From positions 558,001 through 622,000 of the forward strand of contig NZ_CP018016.1 in assembly GCF_000280495.2 (NCBI RefSeq): a stretch of 64,000 nt of DNA. The letters are read 5' to 3'. Positions within the stretch are counted from its first letter, which is position 1. Every line of letters starts with the position of its first letter. The notes beneath the pieces were generated by a model. It had not been told where the DNA came from. It did not search any database and saw only the letters and a program-made list of their open reading frames with translations. Positions 20,739 through 32,321 of this stretch are shown in pieces. A program made the translations under genes and the position numbers. Source of the DNA: Kosakonia radicincitans DSM 16656 (GTDB taxonomy: Bacteria > Pseudomonadota > Gammaproteobacteria > Enterobacterales > Enterobacteriaceae).

Positions 20739-21596
20739 ATGAAACAACACGAATCGGCGGAGAATTCTCAGGGTCAGCTTTATATTGTACCTACTCCCAT
20801 TGGGAATTTGGCTGATATTACGCAACGCGCCCTCAACGTGTTGCAGGCCGTTGATTTAATTGCGGCGGAAGATACCCGCCACACCGGTTTATTGCTTCAA
20901 CATTTTGCCATTAATGCCCGCCTGTTCGCCCTGCATGACCATAACGAGCAGCAGAAAGCGGAAACGCTGGTGGCAAAGCTGAAAGAGGGGCAGAACATTG
21001 CCCTCGTCTCGGATGCCGGAACACCGCTGATCAACGATCCGGGCTATCACCTGGTGCGCACCTGCCGTGAAGCGGGCATTCGCGTTGTACCTTTGCCCGG
21101 CCCGTGCGCTGCGATTGCCGCGTTGAGCGCCGCCGGGCTGCCGTCGGATCGTTTTTGTTACGAAGGGTTTCTGCCTGCCAAATCGAAAGGGCGTCGCGAT
21201 ACGTTAAAAGCGCTGGAAACGGAAAGCCGCACGCTGATTTTCTATGAATCCACCCACCGTTTACTGGAAAGCCTGGAGGATATGGTCGCAGTGTGGGGCG
21301 AGAGCCGCTATGTCGTGTTGGCCCGCGAGCTGACCAAAACCTGGGAAACCATTCAGGGCGCGCCAGTAGGCGAACTGCTGGCATGGGTGAAAGAGGATGA
21401 AAACCGCCGTAAAGGTGAGATGGTGCTGATTGTCGAAGGCCATAAAGCGCAGGAAGATGAGTTGCCCGCCGATGCGCTGCGTACGCTGGCGCTGCTGCAG
21501 GCCGAACTGCCGCTGAAGAAAGCCGCAGCCCTCGCGGCGGAGATCCACGGCGTGAAGAAAAATGCGTTGTACAAGTACGCGCTGGATCAGCAATAA
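20739..21596 (+). CDS. rsmI: 16S rRNA 2'-O-ribose C1402 methyltransferase
   Basis: The 285-residue product matches E. coli RsmI (former YraL). It belongs to the tetrapyrrole (corrin/porphyrin) methylase fold and methylates the 2'-OH of C1402 in 16S rRNA, in the decoding centre, with SAM. Signature blocks are [18 protein letters not shown] (about 15-32) and [17 protein letters not shown] (about 88-104). A C-terminal helical domain binds the 30S. Cytoplasmic. Confidence 0.96.
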   Translation: MKQHESAENSQGQLYIVPTPIGNLADITQRALNVLQAVDLIAAEDTRHTGLLLQHFAINARLFALHDHNEQQKAETLVAKLKEGQNIALVSDAGTPLINDPGYHLVRTCREAGIRVVPLPGPCAAIAALSAAGLPSDRFCYEGFLPAKSKGRRDTLKALETESRTLIFYESTHRLLESLEDMVAVWGESRYVVLARELTKTWETIQGAPVGELLAWVKEDENRRKGEMVLIVEGHKAQEDELPADALRTLALLQAELPLKKAAALAAEIHGVKKNALYKYALDQQ

Positions 21597-21656
21597 CCCG
21601 ATCAATACAGGCGCTGGAGAGTCGCGTCAGCGATCACAGCGCCGTAGACCCGCTTT

Positions 21657-22430
21657 TTACACCACAGCCAGTTCCTTCTCCATTTTGCGAAACGCGGATC
21701 TGTCCTTGTCGCTGATGCTGTCATCGGTGATCACCACATCGATTTTCTCCATCGGCAGCACCTGATTAAAACCGCGACGGTTGAATTTACTGGCATCCAC
21801 GACAGCAATGACTTTATGCGCGGCGGCGGCCATCACGCTGCTAATGGAGTAGCCTTCATTAAAAGTGGTGATGCCGTTCGTCGCATCAATGCCATCCGCA
21901 CCGACGAACATTAAATCTGCGCTGATGCCCTGCAAAGAGCGTTCAGCAATAGTGCCGTGCATGGAGTGCGTTTTATGCCGTACGGTACCGCCGCAAACCA
22001 CAAGGGTGATGTCTTTGTTTTCCGACAGGGCAAATGCAGCGGGAAGGCTGTTGGTAATAACGGTAATGTTGGTTCTTTTCGTCAGGGCCTCAGCAATCAG
22101 CATGGTGGTGCTGCCGCTGTCGAGGATCACCGTCATACCCTCTTCAATCATGCTGGCGGCGGCCTGGGCGATACGTTTTTTCGGATCGCTCGCCAGTCGG
22201 TAGCGTTCTTCCAGCACCACTTCCTGATTTTCGTTATCCAGCACCGTTGCGCCGGGTTTCGCGGCGCCGCCGTGAAAGCGTGTTACCAGGCCTTTCTCTT
22301 CCAGCAGACGCAGATCTGCGCGGATGGTGACTTCAGAAATGCCAAAGCTGTTCGAAAGGTCAATCACCAGCACACTTCCCTGTGAGTTAACCAGTTCGAC
22401 GATCTTATTCCTTCGTTCAAATGAGTTCAT
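21657..22430 (-). CDS. gatR: DeoR-family repressor GatR
   Basis: The 257-residue product has a DeoR helix-turn-helix at about 5-55 (GSVLVIDLSNSFGISEVTIR) and a sugar-phosphate-sensing DeoRC domain (about 75-235, with DSGSTTMLIAEAL and VGADGID). Placed at the end of gatYZABCD, it is the galactitol operon repressor. It is intact here, unlike in E. coli K-12 where gatR is disrupted by IS3. CTTTCGAAAG 65 bases before its start recurs before gatY and may be its operator. Confidence 0.9.
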   Translation of the reverse strand: MNSFERRNKIVELVNSQGSVLVIDLSNSFGISEVTIRADLRLLEEKGLVTRFHGGAAKPGATVLDNENQEVVLEERYRLASDPKKRIAQAAASMIEEGMTVILDSGSTTMLIAEALTKRTNITVITNSLPAAFALSENKDITLVVCGGTVRHKTHSMHGTIAERSLQGISADLMFVGADGIDATNGITTFNEGYSISSVMAAAAHKVIAVVDASKFNRRGFNQVLPMEKIDVVITDDSISDKDRSAFRKMEKELAVV

Positions 22431-22494
22431 ATTAATTTGCCTGATAATTAACTTCCTCTAGTGTAATCGAAGGATTGTGAAAGTTGAACGCTAA

Positions 22495-22504
22495 CTTTCG
22501 AAAG
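22495..22504. promoter_or_regulatory. Candidate GatR operator upstream of gatR
   Basis: The perfect 10-base palindrome CTTTCGAAAG lies in the gatD-gatR gap. Close relatives (TTTCGAAAG, CTTCGAAAG and single CTTTCG half-sites) cluster before gatY. The sharing of one unusual motif by the two gat control regions suggests GatR binding and autoregulation. Confidence 0.5.
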
Positions 22505-22540
22505 GAAATGTGAGCCAGCGCAGGTTGCTGGCTCTCTCGC

Positions 22541-23584
22541 TTAATCGAGCCGTAACAGGATTTTGCCCTGCATCGGCGCACCGTTAAGGTTCTGTACTGC
22601 ACGGGCGTAACTGTCCGGATCGCCGCGATGGGCGATCAACGGCTCCAGCATCAGCTTTTTCTCTGTCAGCAGGCTTGTAGCCGTTGTCCACTCTTCACCC
22701 GGCCACGGGCCGGAGTAGTTCATCCAGCTGCCAATCAGGATCATCTCTTTGCGCAGAATTTGGCCGAACACGGGCGCGGTTAACGTCAGGTCGTGATGCA
22801 GGGTACCGATCAATGCCAGCTGGGCGCGCGGCCCGGCGATTTCGATTGCCAGTGAGACGGTTTGCGGTGTTCCTGCCGTTTCCAGTACCAACTGGTCGAA
22901 ACGTGCCTCTTCCAGGCCTGCGGTAATCGCCCTTACATCCTGCTTGCTGCTATTGAAGGTGAAGGTTGCGCCGAGTTCGTTTGCCAGTTGCAGCTTGTCG
23001 GGGTTGATATCGATAGCGGTAACGCTTTTGGCACCAAGCGCCCGTGCGCACTGCATGGCCAGCAGGCCAATGGTACCGGCACCGACAATGATCACGTTTT
23101 TGTTTTCACAACCGCCAGCAAGATGGAAGGCATGCAGGCCGACGGTGATGGGTTCAATAAATGCGCCATCTTCAATCGTCATATCCTTCGGCAACGCGAT
23201 CAGATTCGCCCGTTTCACTACGATGTATTCGGCATTACCGCCATCGCTGCGCGAGCCGACAAACTGGTAGCGCTTGCACAAGGAGAAGTACTCGCGGCGG
23301 CACTCCAGGCAATCAAAGCATGGCAGCAGCGGCACGCATGCCACTGCATCCCCGGCGTGTAAATCGTTGATTGCCGCGCCACAGGCTTCGACATAGCCGC
23401 TGAATTCATGTCCCAGGGTAATTGGGTAAAAATGCGCGCCACCAGCAAAGATACGCGGGATGTCAGAACCGCACAGGCCGGAGCTGACAACCTTGACTTT
23501 GACATCGTCATCGTGCTGCAACTGAGGTTCCGGGCGTTCTTCAACGCAGACGTGGCCCTCAGCATGGATAACCACTGATTTCAT
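22541..23584 (-). CDS. gatD: Galactitol-1-phosphate 5-dehydrogenase
   Basis: A 347-residue zinc-dependent medium-chain dehydrogenase that oxidises galactitol 1-phosphate to tagatose 6-phosphate with NAD+. Catalytic zinc residues are in SGLCGSDIPR and GHEFSGY; the structural zinc cysteines lie in CVPLLPCFDCLECRREYFSL; NAD binding is at VGAGTIGLLAMQCA. The ATG at 23584 (MKSVVIHAEG) corresponds to the E. coli start, with GGAGAG upstream. It lies 45 bases after gatC. Confidence 0.96.
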   Translation of the reverse strand: MKSVVIHAEGHVCVEERPEPQLQHDDDVKVKVVSSGLCGSDIPRIFAGGAHFYPITLGHEFSGYVEACGAAINDLHAGDAVACVPLLPCFDCLECRREYFSLCKRYQFVGSRSDGGNAEYIVVKRANLIALPKDMTIEDGAFIEPITVGLHAFHLAGGCENKNVIIVGAGTIGLLAMQCARALGAKSVTAIDINPDKLQLANELGATFTFNSSKQDVRAITAGLEEARFDQLVLETAGTPQTVSLAIEIAGPRAQLALIGTLHHDLTLTAPVFGQILRKEMILIGSWMNYSGPWPGEEWTTATSLLTEKKLMLEPLIAHRGDPDSYARAVQNLNGAPMQGKILLRLD

Positions 23585-23629
23585 AATACTCTCCAGGAAC
23601 AACAACGGGGGAGCAGGGCTCCCCGGGGA

Positions 23630-25003
23630 TCAGGATACGGTCTGGCTTTGTGCGGCGAGCGAGGCCTTTTCGGCCGCTCTGAAGTTGCGTGCTCTGCGCC
23701 ATGTCAGCAGCACACCGGCCAGATAAAGGGTGGCAATCACCACAAAACCCACCACGTTTTGCCAGGTGAAAAGCTGAATAAGCAGCCAGGTGAATGGCGA
23801 ACCGCCCTGGTCCATTGATGCCACCAGACTGCCCGATTTCAGCGCGCCTGCGTTGGCGGCAAGTTGCGTATGCAGGCCGATGGTTTGCGTGGCGACCCAC
23901 AGCGTGATGCTCATGATAATAATGCCGGAGATCAGCGTGCGGAACAGGTTGCCCTGATGTACCGCAACCGCCATCGCCACAAAGAACCCGATGGTTGCCA
24001 GGTCGCCGAAGGGCAACACCTGGTTACCCGGCACCAGCACCGCAATCAAAATGGTTAGCGGAATAAAGATCAAACTGGCGGAGACCACTGAGGTGTGGCC
24101 AAGCAGCAACGCCGGATCGAGACCAATCAGGAATTCCTGGCTGCCAAATTTAGCCTGTAGCCGTTTACGCGCCTGTTTCGCGATAGGCGTTAGCCCATCC
24201 ATAATCGGTTTGATGACGCGCGGCATCAGCAGCATCACGGCAGCCGTTTTCACCGCCAGTTGCAGCACGCCTTTCAGGTCGTAGCCTGCCAGCAGACCAA
24301 TGACAATCCCCATCACAAACCCCACGGTGACCGGCTCGCCAAACGGGCCAAAGCGCTTCTGAATATCGTCGGCGCTAAAGTGAACGCGGTTAAGGCCGGG
24401 GATTTTTTCGATGATTGTATCAACCAGCACGGCAATGGGGCCGAGGTAAGCAGAGGTACCGTGTGGGATGGCAATCCCTTCCAGCCCAAAGAAATCCCGC
24501 GTGTCCTTTGCAAACCAGTCGCCCAGCTTGAAGACGAACGCCGCATGCGCCACGACGCCGAGTATGCCGATCCAGTAAGAGCCGGTAGCGAGGTGCAGCA
24601 TGGCGCCGGTAAAGGTCATGTGCCAGATATTCCAGATATCGACGTTCACCACGCGCGTCATGCGGGTGACCAGCATCAGGATATTCACGGCAATCGCGAC
24701 CGGGATGGCGACCAGCGCGATCTGTGACGCCCATGTCATCGGTGACGAGCCAGGCCAGCCGACATCAATCACATGCAGGTTAATCTGGAAATGTTCAGCC
24801 ATTGCTTTTGCCGCCGGGCCTATGGAGTCCAGCATCAGGCCAATCACCAGCCCAATACCGACAAAGCCAATCCCGATGTGCAGGCCCGATTTAAAGCAAT
24901 CCCCGAGCTTCATCCCCAGTAATTTCGAGAAGATGATGATCACCGCCGGCAGCATGACGGTAGGACCTAAATCGAGGATATAACGCATAATTTCGCTAAA
25001 CAT
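23630..25003 (-). CDS. gatC: Galactitol-specific PTS enzyme IIC
   Basis: A 457-residue polytopic membrane protein, the translocating subunit of the galactitol phosphotransferase system. It starts MFSEIMRYILDLGPTVMLPA and contains repeated hydrophobic segments plus the substrate-region loop LGLEGIAIPHGTSAYLGPIA-like sequence around residues 170-190. It works with GatA and GatB, encoded just upstream, to import and phosphorylate galactitol to galactitol 1-phosphate. Only 4 bases separate it from gatB. Confidence 0.95.
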   Translation of the reverse strand: MFSEIMRYILDLGPTVMLPAVIIIFSKLLGMKLGDCFKSGLHIGIGFVGIGLVIGLMLDSIGPAAKAMAEHFQINLHVIDVGWPGSSPMTWASQIALVAIPVAIAVNILMLVTRMTRVVNVDIWNIWHMTFTGAMLHLATGSYWIGILGVVAHAAFVFKLGDWFAKDTRDFFGLEGIAIPHGTSAYLGPIAVLVDTIIEKIPGLNRVHFSADDIQKRFGPFGEPVTVGFVMGIVIGLLAGYDLKGVLQLAVKTAAVMLLMPRVIKPIMDGLTPIAKQARKRLQAKFGSQEFLIGLDPALLLGHTSVVSASLIFIPLTILIAVLVPGNQVLPFGDLATIGFFVAMAVAVHQGNLFRTLISGIIIMSITLWVATQTIGLHTQLAANAGALKSGSLVASMDQGGSPFTWLLIQLFTWQNVVGFVVIATLYLAGVLLTWRRARNFRAAEKASLAAQSQTVS

Positions 25004-25007
25004 CGCG

Positions 25008-25292
25008 TTACCCCCTGAGGATCGTCAGGATTTTTTGTTGCAGCGCTTCAATGCCCACGCCGGAGACGAAAGGCATGCCGTGCACAACAGGTATATCGCC
25101 AAAGGTACGATCGACTCTCGCAGTGGTGCAGATCATATCTGCGCCATCCATATAGGTTTCAATTTCATTCACCCGACACTGCACGAGGTCGAGTTCGATC
25201 TGGTGGTCGGCGCAGAGCTCTTTGATCTCTTCCGCTGCCATGGTGGAGGTGGCGACCGCACCGCCGCAGGCGACGATTACTTTACGTTTCAT
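25008..25292 (-). CDS. gatB: Galactitol-specific PTS enzyme IIB
   Basis: A 94-residue soluble phosphocarrier. The P-loop motif [12 protein letters not shown] contains the phosphorylated cysteine at residue 9, which takes phosphate from GatA and passes it to the sugar bound by GatC. Length and sequence match E. coli GatB. SD AAGGAG sits directly before the ATG. Confidence 0.96.
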   Translation of the reverse strand: MKRKVIVACGGAVATSTMAAEEIKELCADHQIELDLVQCRVNEIETYMDGADMICTTARVDRTFGDIPVVHGMPFVSGVGIEALQQKILTILRG

Positions 25293-25321
25293 AGGGTACT
25301 CCTTTTATTATCAGTATGTTA

Positions 25322-25786
25322 TTAAGCCTGCTCGCACTTCTCAGGCTCCAGGATCGTGTCCCGAAAAAGCGTCGCCAGGTTATCGGCAGGCGTATCCAGC
25401 AGCGCTTCCAGCGTGTTCGGGTTTTGCAGCTCACTAAAAAGACGTCGTAACAACTTCAATTGCTCGGCCGGGTTTTCCACAATCAGGGCGATAATCAGCG
25501 AGACGGCGATTTCGGTATCATCGTCAGCTTGTTGAAAATAAACCGGTTTATCCGGGCGGATCAGATACAGTGCCGGGGACTTAGTATGTACCGCCTCGCA
25601 GTGCGGGATGGCCACCGCGTGGTGTTCAAGGGCAATGCCGGTCGGGTAAATCGCTTCGCGCGCCAGGAGGGCTGCCGGATAGCTTTCATGCACGACGCCC
25701 TGCGCCAGCATCTCCTCGCCAATATGCGTCAGCACATGCTGTCGCGAGGTAAATTCAATTCCGGTACAGACAAACAGTTGGCTCAT
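25322..25786 (-). CDS. gatA: Galactitol-specific PTS enzyme IIA
   Basis: A 154-residue EIIA of the fructose/mannitol fold. The active histidine is residue 62 in HHAVAIPHCEA; it accepts phosphate from HPr and gives it to GatB. The ATG at 25786 (MSQLFVCTGI) is chosen over an upstream ATG (25801) because it fits E. coli GatA and has the SD CCGGAG-like region just before it. It starts 14 bases after gatZ ends. Confidence 0.95.
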   Translation of the reverse strand: MSQLFVCTGIEFTSRQHVLTHIGEEMLAQGVVHESYPAALLAREAIYPTGIALEHHAVAIPHCEAVHTKSPALYLIRPDKPVYFQQADDDTEIAVSLIIALIVENPAEQLKLLRRLFSELQNPNTLEALLDTPADNLATLFRDTILEPEKCEQA

Positions 25787-25800
25787 ACATTCTCCGGTCA

Positions 25801-27072
25801 TCAGGCAATTTCAGGGGCGCATCCATAGCGATAGGCGCGCAATACATCCTGTATTTTGTCAATGATCAGGCTGTGCGGCGTTGCGGCGATCTCATTTAGC
25901 GACGCGCGTTCCAGTTGTACGGGTAAATACTGGCTGATCAGCCCCAACGGCAGCGTCGTGGCGCTGAGATTTGCCAGCAGTTTCCCGACGCTCTGGCGAA
26001 TGCGCGGGTGCGGCCAGTAGTAGCGAATACGATCCGAAAGGCTGAAGTGGATATCCACCATCGACTGGCTCCAGGTCGGACGGTAATACTTTTTCCAGTA
26101 ATCCGGTTCGTTAAGCATCACTTCATCGATCACCTCCAGTACGCGGCTGCGGTTTTCCGGCGCAATCAGTTCGTTTTCCATCTGCGCCAGCGCAAAAATG
26201 GCTTCGCGTAGCGCAAAGGTCAGCGCGGGACCCACTTTCAGAATGGCGAAGTGGTCGCGTACCAGCGCGCGGTAAGCCTGGCGGGACTGGTAATCAGTGG
26301 AGTGCGCTTCGTAGACCATCGGCGTCTGGCGGATCCAGCCGGAAAGCGCTTCTGCTGCCTGCGGCTGATAGTGGATCACCTGGGTATGATCGAATTCAAC
26401 GCCTGGCTGCACGACGATAGCAATAACGCGGTTCATCGCATCATCCAGCCCTAATGCATGGAAAGCGACACGGTGTGTTTCCAGCGTACGAGCAGCATCT
26501 TCGACGCGCGTAACGTGAACCGTATTGATACTGCTGGCTTCGCCGCCGGGAACCGGTACTTCAGTGCCAATCACATAGGTCAGGTTTTTTTTCAGCGCGT
26601 CGCTGGCGGTTTCTTCCGCTGTCTGGCACAGACGTGCGGCACGTTCGGCGACAACATGCGGTTCCAGCGGAACCGGATCGTCGGCGCAGGACATCGATGC
26701 ATCCAGATGGATCTTGCTGAAACCGGCAGCCACATAGGCTTTGATCAGCGCCACGGATTTTTCCATCGCGGCGGTAGCGGTTTCGTTTTGCCAGCAGTTA
26801 GGCCCAAGGTGATCGCCGCCAAGGATCAGCCGCTCCCGTGGAAAGCCAACCTCATCGGCGATGCGGTAGACAAAGTCGCGGAAATCGGCGGGTTTCATGC
26901 CTGTATAGCCGCCAAACTGATTGACCTGGTTCGAGGTTGCTTCGATCAATACTTTCGCGTCGGTCGATAAATCAAAGCGCAGCGCGGCTTCAATGACCAG
27001 CGGGTGCGCTGAGCAAACAGAACAGATACCGAGGTGCTCCCCCGCTTTATGGCGGGCAATAATCTCTTTCAC
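25801..27072 (-). CDS. gatZ: Tagatose-1,6-bisphosphate aldolase non-catalytic subunit
   Basis: A 423-residue protein matching GatZ ([20 protein letters not shown], with [13 protein letters not shown] and [13 protein letters not shown]). GatZ is required for full activity and stability of the class II aldolase GatY, probably as a chaperone-like subunit. The sequence also resembles KbaZ, but the gat context decides the name. SD AGGAAG is just before the ATG. Confidence 0.95.
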   Translation of the reverse strand: MKEIIARHKAGEHLGICSVCSAHPLVIEAALRFDLSTDAKVLIEATSNQVNQFGGYTGMKPADFRDFVYRIADEVGFPRERLILGGDHLGPNCWQNETATAAMEKSVALIKAYVAAGFSKIHLDASMSCADDPVPLEPHVVAERAARLCQTAEETASDALKKNLTYVIGTEVPVPGGEASSINTVHVTRVEDAARTLETHRVAFHALGLDDAMNRVIAIVVQPGVEFDHTQVIHYQPQAAEALSGWIRQTPMVYEAHSTDYQSRQAYRALVRDHFAILKVGPALTFALREAIFALAQMENELIAPENRSRVLEVIDEVMLNEPDYWKKYYRPTWSQSMVDIHFSLSDRIRYYWPHPRIRQSVGKLLANLSATTLPLGLISQYLPVQLERASLNEIAATPHSLIIDKIQDVLRAYRYGCAPEIA

Positions 27073-27116
27073 TTCTTCCTCCGGTTATTACGCAATATTT
27101 TCAAAAGGTTGTGGCG

Positions 27117-28128
<1,012 letters not shown>

Positions 28129-28160
28129 TAAAAGTGAGGTTTACGTTTTTGTTATTAAAA

Positions 28161-29732
28161 TCAAGTCACCGGAGCCGGGTTAAATACTGCCAGCTGGTTA
28201 TGCAGCCCCCACTGATCGGAGAAGGTTTTCTTACGACCGCTGGCGACATCAAGGATAAAGTGGAACAGCTTCCAGCCCACATCCTCGATAGTCTCTTCGC
28301 CGGTTGCGATCGTCCCGGCATTGATATCCATTAAGTCATACCAGCGATTTGCCAGCTCGGTGCGGGTCGCCATTTTGATTACCGGTACGGCAACCAGGCC
28401 GTACGGCGTGCCACGCCCGGTGGTAAACACTTGTACGGTGATCCCGGAAGCCACCTGCTGCGTACCGCAGACGAAGTCGCTCGCCGGTGTTGCGGCATAA
28501 ATCAGCCCGCGTTTGGTCGGACGTTGTCCCGGAGAGAGCACTTCAGAGATGGCGCTCTTACCGGATTTCGCGATCGAACCCAGCGCTTTTTCCACGATAT
28601 TCGCCAGGCCGCCTTTTTTGTTCCCCGGAGAAGGGTTGGCGCTGCGGTCGGTTTTACCCATATCGAGATAGTTATCGTACCAGGCCATCTCTTCCAGCAG
28701 GCGTTTGCCCACTTCTTCGTTGATGGCACGCGGCGTCAGCAGGTGAATCGCATCACGTACTTCGGTCACTTCGGAGAACATCACCGTACCACCGCAGCGA
28801 ATAATCAGGTCGGAGGCATAGCCCACCGCCGGGTTCGCCGTCACGCCGGAGAATGCATCGCTGCCGCCACACTGCATACCGACTACCAGTTCAGAAGCCG
28901 GGCAGGTTTCACGTTTACGCTGGTTCAGCTTCGCCAGGTGGCGCTCGGCAACCTGCAGAATATCGTCAACCATTGAGCGGAAGCCCACATGCTGCTCATC
29001 CTGCAAACGAACAATACTGGCGCTGTCAACCGGAATGGCTGTCACATCCTCGGTCCCTTCCAGCAGACGTTCCGGCTGCAATTTTTCACAGCCCAGGCCA
29101 ATTACCATGACTTCGCCGCCGAAGTTCGGGTTCAGCGAAATGTTATGAATGGTGCGAATGGGAATGACTGCCGCCGGTGCATTAATGGCTACGCCGCAGC
29201 CATACAGGTGATTCAGGCCGACCACGCCGTCAACGTTCGGGTATTTCGGCAGCAGATCGCGCTCAATGATCTTCACGACATAATCCACCACGCCCGCAAC
29301 GCAGTGCACGCTGGTGGTCAGGCCGAGCAGGTTCTTGGTGCCGACGCTTCCATCCGCGTTGCGGTAACCTTCAAAGGTATACCCCTCCAGCGGCGGCAGT
29401 GGCTCCGGGACTTTCGTCGCCAGCGGCAGTGTATTCAGCGGCGGTGCTTTTGGCAGCTCAACCATGGATTCATCAATCCAGCTACCGCGGGGGATATCGC
29501 GCATGGCGTAGCCAATGATCTCACCATAGCGCACGATTTCGCCGTGATGGGGGATATCAACCAGCGCCACTTTATGGCCTTGCGGAATATGCTCAATTAG
29601 CTCGAGACCGTCCGGAAAACGGGTTCCCGCCTTTAAGCCATTGTCATTGACGATGATAGCGACATTATCCGTGTCGTGTACCTTAATATAAAACGCCCCT
29701 GGCGGTTGCTGTCTAATTTCAATGTTGGACAT
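28161..29732 (-). CDS. garD: Galactarate dehydratase
   Basis: A 523-residue enzyme that dehydrates D-galactarate to 5-keto-4-deoxy-D-glucarate, the first step of the pathway. It belongs to the UxaA/GarD family: an N-terminal SAF domain (about 10-85) and a large C-terminal catalytic domain with [36 protein letters not shown] and [15 protein letters not shown]. The ATG at 29732 gives the E. coli length, with GGAGA upstream; a TTG two codons earlier is less likely. It is divergent from garPLRK. Confidence 0.97.
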   Translation of the reverse strand: MSNIEIRQQPPGAFYIKVHDTDNVAIIVNDNGLKAGTRFPDGLELIEHIPQGHKVALVDIPHHGEIVRYGEIIGYAMRDIPRGSWIDESMVELPKAPPLNTLPLATKVPEPLPPLEGYTFEGYRNADGSVGTKNLLGLTTSVHCVAGVVDYVVKIIERDLLPKYPNVDGVVGLNHLYGCGVAINAPAAVIPIRTIHNISLNPNFGGEVMVIGLGCEKLQPERLLEGTEDVTAIPVDSASIVRLQDEQHVGFRSMVDDILQVAERHLAKLNQRKRETCPASELVVGMQCGGSDAFSGVTANPAVGYASDLIIRCGGTVMFSEVTEVRDAIHLLTPRAINEEVGKRLLEEMAWYDNYLDMGKTDRSANPSPGNKKGGLANIVEKALGSIAKSGKSAISEVLSPGQRPTKRGLIYAATPASDFVCGTQQVASGITVQVFTTGRGTPYGLVAVPVIKMATRTELANRWYDLMDINAGTIATGEETIEDVGWKLFHFILDVASGRKKTFSDQWGLHNQLAVFNPAPVT

Positions 29733-30155
29733 TGTCAAGTAATCTCCAGCTAACTTATACGATGCATTGCTCTATAAAAGCGGAATCATTCTTTATTCTG
29801 GAATTAATATCGGGAATAAAAATCTTGTTTGCTGAAATAAGAATGTCAGGAGTTTAAATATTAAAATGTGATCTAAATCACTTATTATCTCGATTCCCCA
29901 TCTGGCGGGGCTGCATATTGCAAGATCTGTGCATCAGCGCCCAGGCTTATGTGCAAATGCTCAAAATAATCTTTTCAGATAATGTTAAAATTGAGCAACC
30001 CACCAGTGTGTGGTGCCTTGTCGGTGATTATACTGAAGGCTAATAAAATCAAAGTGCCATTATCTGATAATAAGTTTCGAGTGCTTAAATAAAATCAGAT
30101 AAGAAACGTCTCAATAATTATATTTTAAAGTTAGCGGCGCCCAAGGAAATTAAAA
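29733..30155. promoter_or_regulatory. garD-garP divergent control region (423 bases, no gene)
   Basis: This AT-rich gap holds the promoters of garD and garPLRK. The clear element is the CRP-type site at 29867-29882. In E. coli the activator CdaR controls both units, but its site could not be picked out by eye. No open frame with a ribosome site was seen. Confidence 0.7.
29867..29882. promoter_or_regulatory. CRP-type binding site in the gar control region
   Basis: TGTGA, six bases (TCTAAA), TCACT matches nine of ten conserved positions of TGTGA-N6-TCACA. It lies 135 bases before garD and 274 before garP, fitting catabolite control of sugar-acid use. Confidence 0.7.
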
Positions 30156-31493
30156 ATGACTATCGAAGATTCTGTCGTGGAAACAAAACGGGGGTTGCCG
30201 ACCCGTTATTTAATTCTGCTGATTATATTTATTGTAACCGCAGTGAATTATGCAGACCGCGCCACATTGTCCATTGCCGGGACCGAAGTGGCGAAAGAGC
30301 TGCAACTTGACGCTGTATCGATGGGCTACATTTTTTCGGCTTTCGGCTGGGCTTACCTGCTGATGCAAATCCCTGGCGGCTGGCTGCTTGACCGCTTCGG
30401 CTCTAAAAAAGTGTATACATGGAGCCTCTTTTTCTGGTCGCTCTTTACTTTCCTGCAAGGTTTTGTCGACGTTTTCCCGATCGCCTGGGCCGGCATTTCC
30501 ATGTTTTTCATGCGCTTTATGCTGGGCTTCTCTGAAGCGCCGTCATTCCCGGCGAATGCCCGCATCGTTGCGGCCTGGTTCCCGGCGAAAGAGCGCGGCA
30601 CGGCATCAGCGATTTTTAACTCTGCGCAGTACTTCTCACTGGCGCTGTTCTCGCCGTTGCTGGGCTGGCTGACCTTTGCCTGGGGCTGGGAACATGTCTT
30701 CACTGTGATGGGCGTGATCGGTTTTGTGCTGACCTTCGCCTGGGTGAAATTTGTTCACAACCCGACCGATCACCCGCGTATGAGCCGCGAAGAGCTGGAG
30801 TATATTGAGAAAAATGGCGCGGTTGTCGATATGGACCACAAAAAAGCCGACGATGGCAAAAATGCGGGTCCAAAAATGGATTATATCAAGCAGTTGCTGT
30901 GCAACCGCATGATGCTCGGCGTGTTCTTCGGGCAATACTTCCTGAACACCATTACCTGGTTCTTCCTGACATGGTTCCCGATTTACCTGGTGCAGGAAAA
31001 AGGCATGTCGATCCTGAAAGTGGGATTTGTTGCTTCCATTCCGGCGCTGTGTGGTTTTGCCGGTGGCGTACTGGGCGGGCTGTTCTCTGATTATCTGATC
31101 AAGCGCGGTTCAACCCTGACGATGGCGCGTAAATTCCCGATTGTGGTCGGGATGTTACTGGCTTCCAGCATCATTCTGTGTAACTACACCGATAACACGG
31201 TGATGGTGGTCGCACTGATGGCGCTCGCTTTCTTCGGTAAAGGTTTTGGCGCGCTGGGTTGGCCGGTTATCTCCGACGTCGCGCCGAAAGAGATTGTCGG
31301 TCTGTGCGGTGGTGTATTCAACGTATTTGGTAACGTGGCTTCTATCGTGACGCCGCTGGTCATCGGATACATGGTTAAAGAGTTGCATTCTTTCAACGGT
31401 GCGTTGGTGTTCGTAGGCTGTTCAGCGCTGATGATGATGGTCTGCTATCTGTTCGTGGTCGGCGACATCAAACGTATGGAATTGAAGAAATAA
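30156..31493 (+). CDS. garP: Galactarate/glucarate/glycerate MFS transporter
   Basis: A 445-residue, 12-segment major facilitator of the anion:cation symporter (phthalate permease) group. The first segment is [21 protein letters not shown], where the NYADR motif is typical of GarP/GudP. It imports D-galactarate and D-glucarate with protons. SD AAGGAA precedes the ATG. First gene of garPLRK. Confidence 0.95.
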   Translation: MTIEDSVVETKRGLPTRYLILLIIFIVTAVNYADRATLSIAGTEVAKELQLDAVSMGYIFSAFGWAYLLMQIPGGWLLDRFGSKKVYTWSLFFWSLFTFLQGFVDVFPIAWAGISMFFMRFMLGFSEAPSFPANARIVAAWFPAKERGTASAIFNSAQYFSLALFSPLLGWLTFAWGWEHVFTVMGVIGFVLTFAWVKFVHNPTDHPRMSREELEYIEKNGAVVDMDHKKADDGKNAGPKMDYIKQLLCNRMMLGVFFGQYFLNTITWFFLTWFPIYLVQEKGMSILKVGFVASIPALCGFAGGVLGGLFSDYLIKRGSTLTMARKFPIVVGMLLASSIILCNYTDNTVMVVALMALAFFGKGFGALGWPVISDVAPKEIVGLCGGVFNVFGNVASIVTPLVIGYMVKELHSFNGALVFVGCSALMMMVCYLFVVGDIKRMELKK

Positions 31494-31519
31494 GCAACGA
31501 CACATTTAAGGTACAAAAG

Positions 31520-32290
31520 ATGAATAACGATATCTTCCCAAACAAATTCAAGGCCGCGCTGGCGGCCCAACAGATTCAAATCGGTTGTTGGTCTGCGCTG
31601 GGTAGTCATATCAGCACTGAAGTTCTGGGCCTGGCAGGCTTTGACTGGCTGCTTCTGGACGGCGAACACGCCCCAAACGACGTGCTCACTTTTGTACCGC
31701 AATTAATGGCGTTGAAAGGCAGCGTCAGCGCACCGGTCGTGCGTGTACCGACTAACGAGCCGGTGGTTATCAAGCGCCTGCTGGATATCGGCTTCTACAA
31801 CTTCTTGATCCCGTTCGTGGAAACCGAAGAAGAAGCGGTAAATGCGGTAGCGGCAACCCGTTATCCGCCGGAAGGCATTCGCGGCGTGTCGGTTTCGCAT
31901 CGCGCCAATATGTTCGGCACCGTGCCGGATTACTTCCGTCAGTCCAACGCCAACATCACCATCCTGGTACAGATCGAAAGCCAGGCCGGTGTGGATAATC
32001 TTGATGCAATCCTTGCCACCGACGGCGTGGATGGCGTGTTTGTCGGCCCAAGCGATCTGGCGGCGACGCTGGGTTATATCGGTAACGCGGCGCACCCGGA
32101 AGTCCAGCGCACCATTCAGCACATTTTTGCCCGCGCGAAAGCACACAACAAACCGAGCGGCATTCTGGCGCCGGTAGAAGCTGATGCTCGCCGCTACCTG
32201 GAATGGGGCGCGACCGTCGTTGCGGTTGGCAGCGATTTGGGCGTGTTCCGTTCGGCGACGCAGAAACTGGCCGACACCTTTAAAAAATAA
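31520..32290 (+). CDS. garL: 5-keto-4-deoxy-D-glucarate aldolase
   Basis: A 256-residue class II aldolase of the HpcH/HpaI family, cleaving 5-keto-4-deoxy-D-glucarate into pyruvate and tartronate semialdehyde. Key blocks: [11 protein letters not shown] (about residues 42-52, active-site histidine), [13 protein letters not shown] with the metal-binding glutamate, and [15 protein letters not shown] with the metal-binding aspartate. Same length as E. coli GarL. It lies 26 bases after garP. Confidence 0.97.
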   Translation: MNNDIFPNKFKAALAAQQIQIGCWSALGSHISTEVLGLAGFDWLLLDGEHAPNDVLTFVPQLMALKGSVSAPVVRVPTNEPVVIKRLLDIGFYNFLIPFVETEEEAVNAVAATRYPPEGIRGVSVSHRANMFGTVPDYFRQSNANITILVQIESQAGVDNLDAILATDGVDGVFVGPSDLAATLGYIGNAAHPEVQRTIQHIFARAKAHNKPSGILAPVEADARRYLEWGATVVAVGSDLGVFRSATQKLADTFKK

Positions 32291-32321
32291 CCAAACCACC
32301 CTTTAAAAGAGAGACGCAATT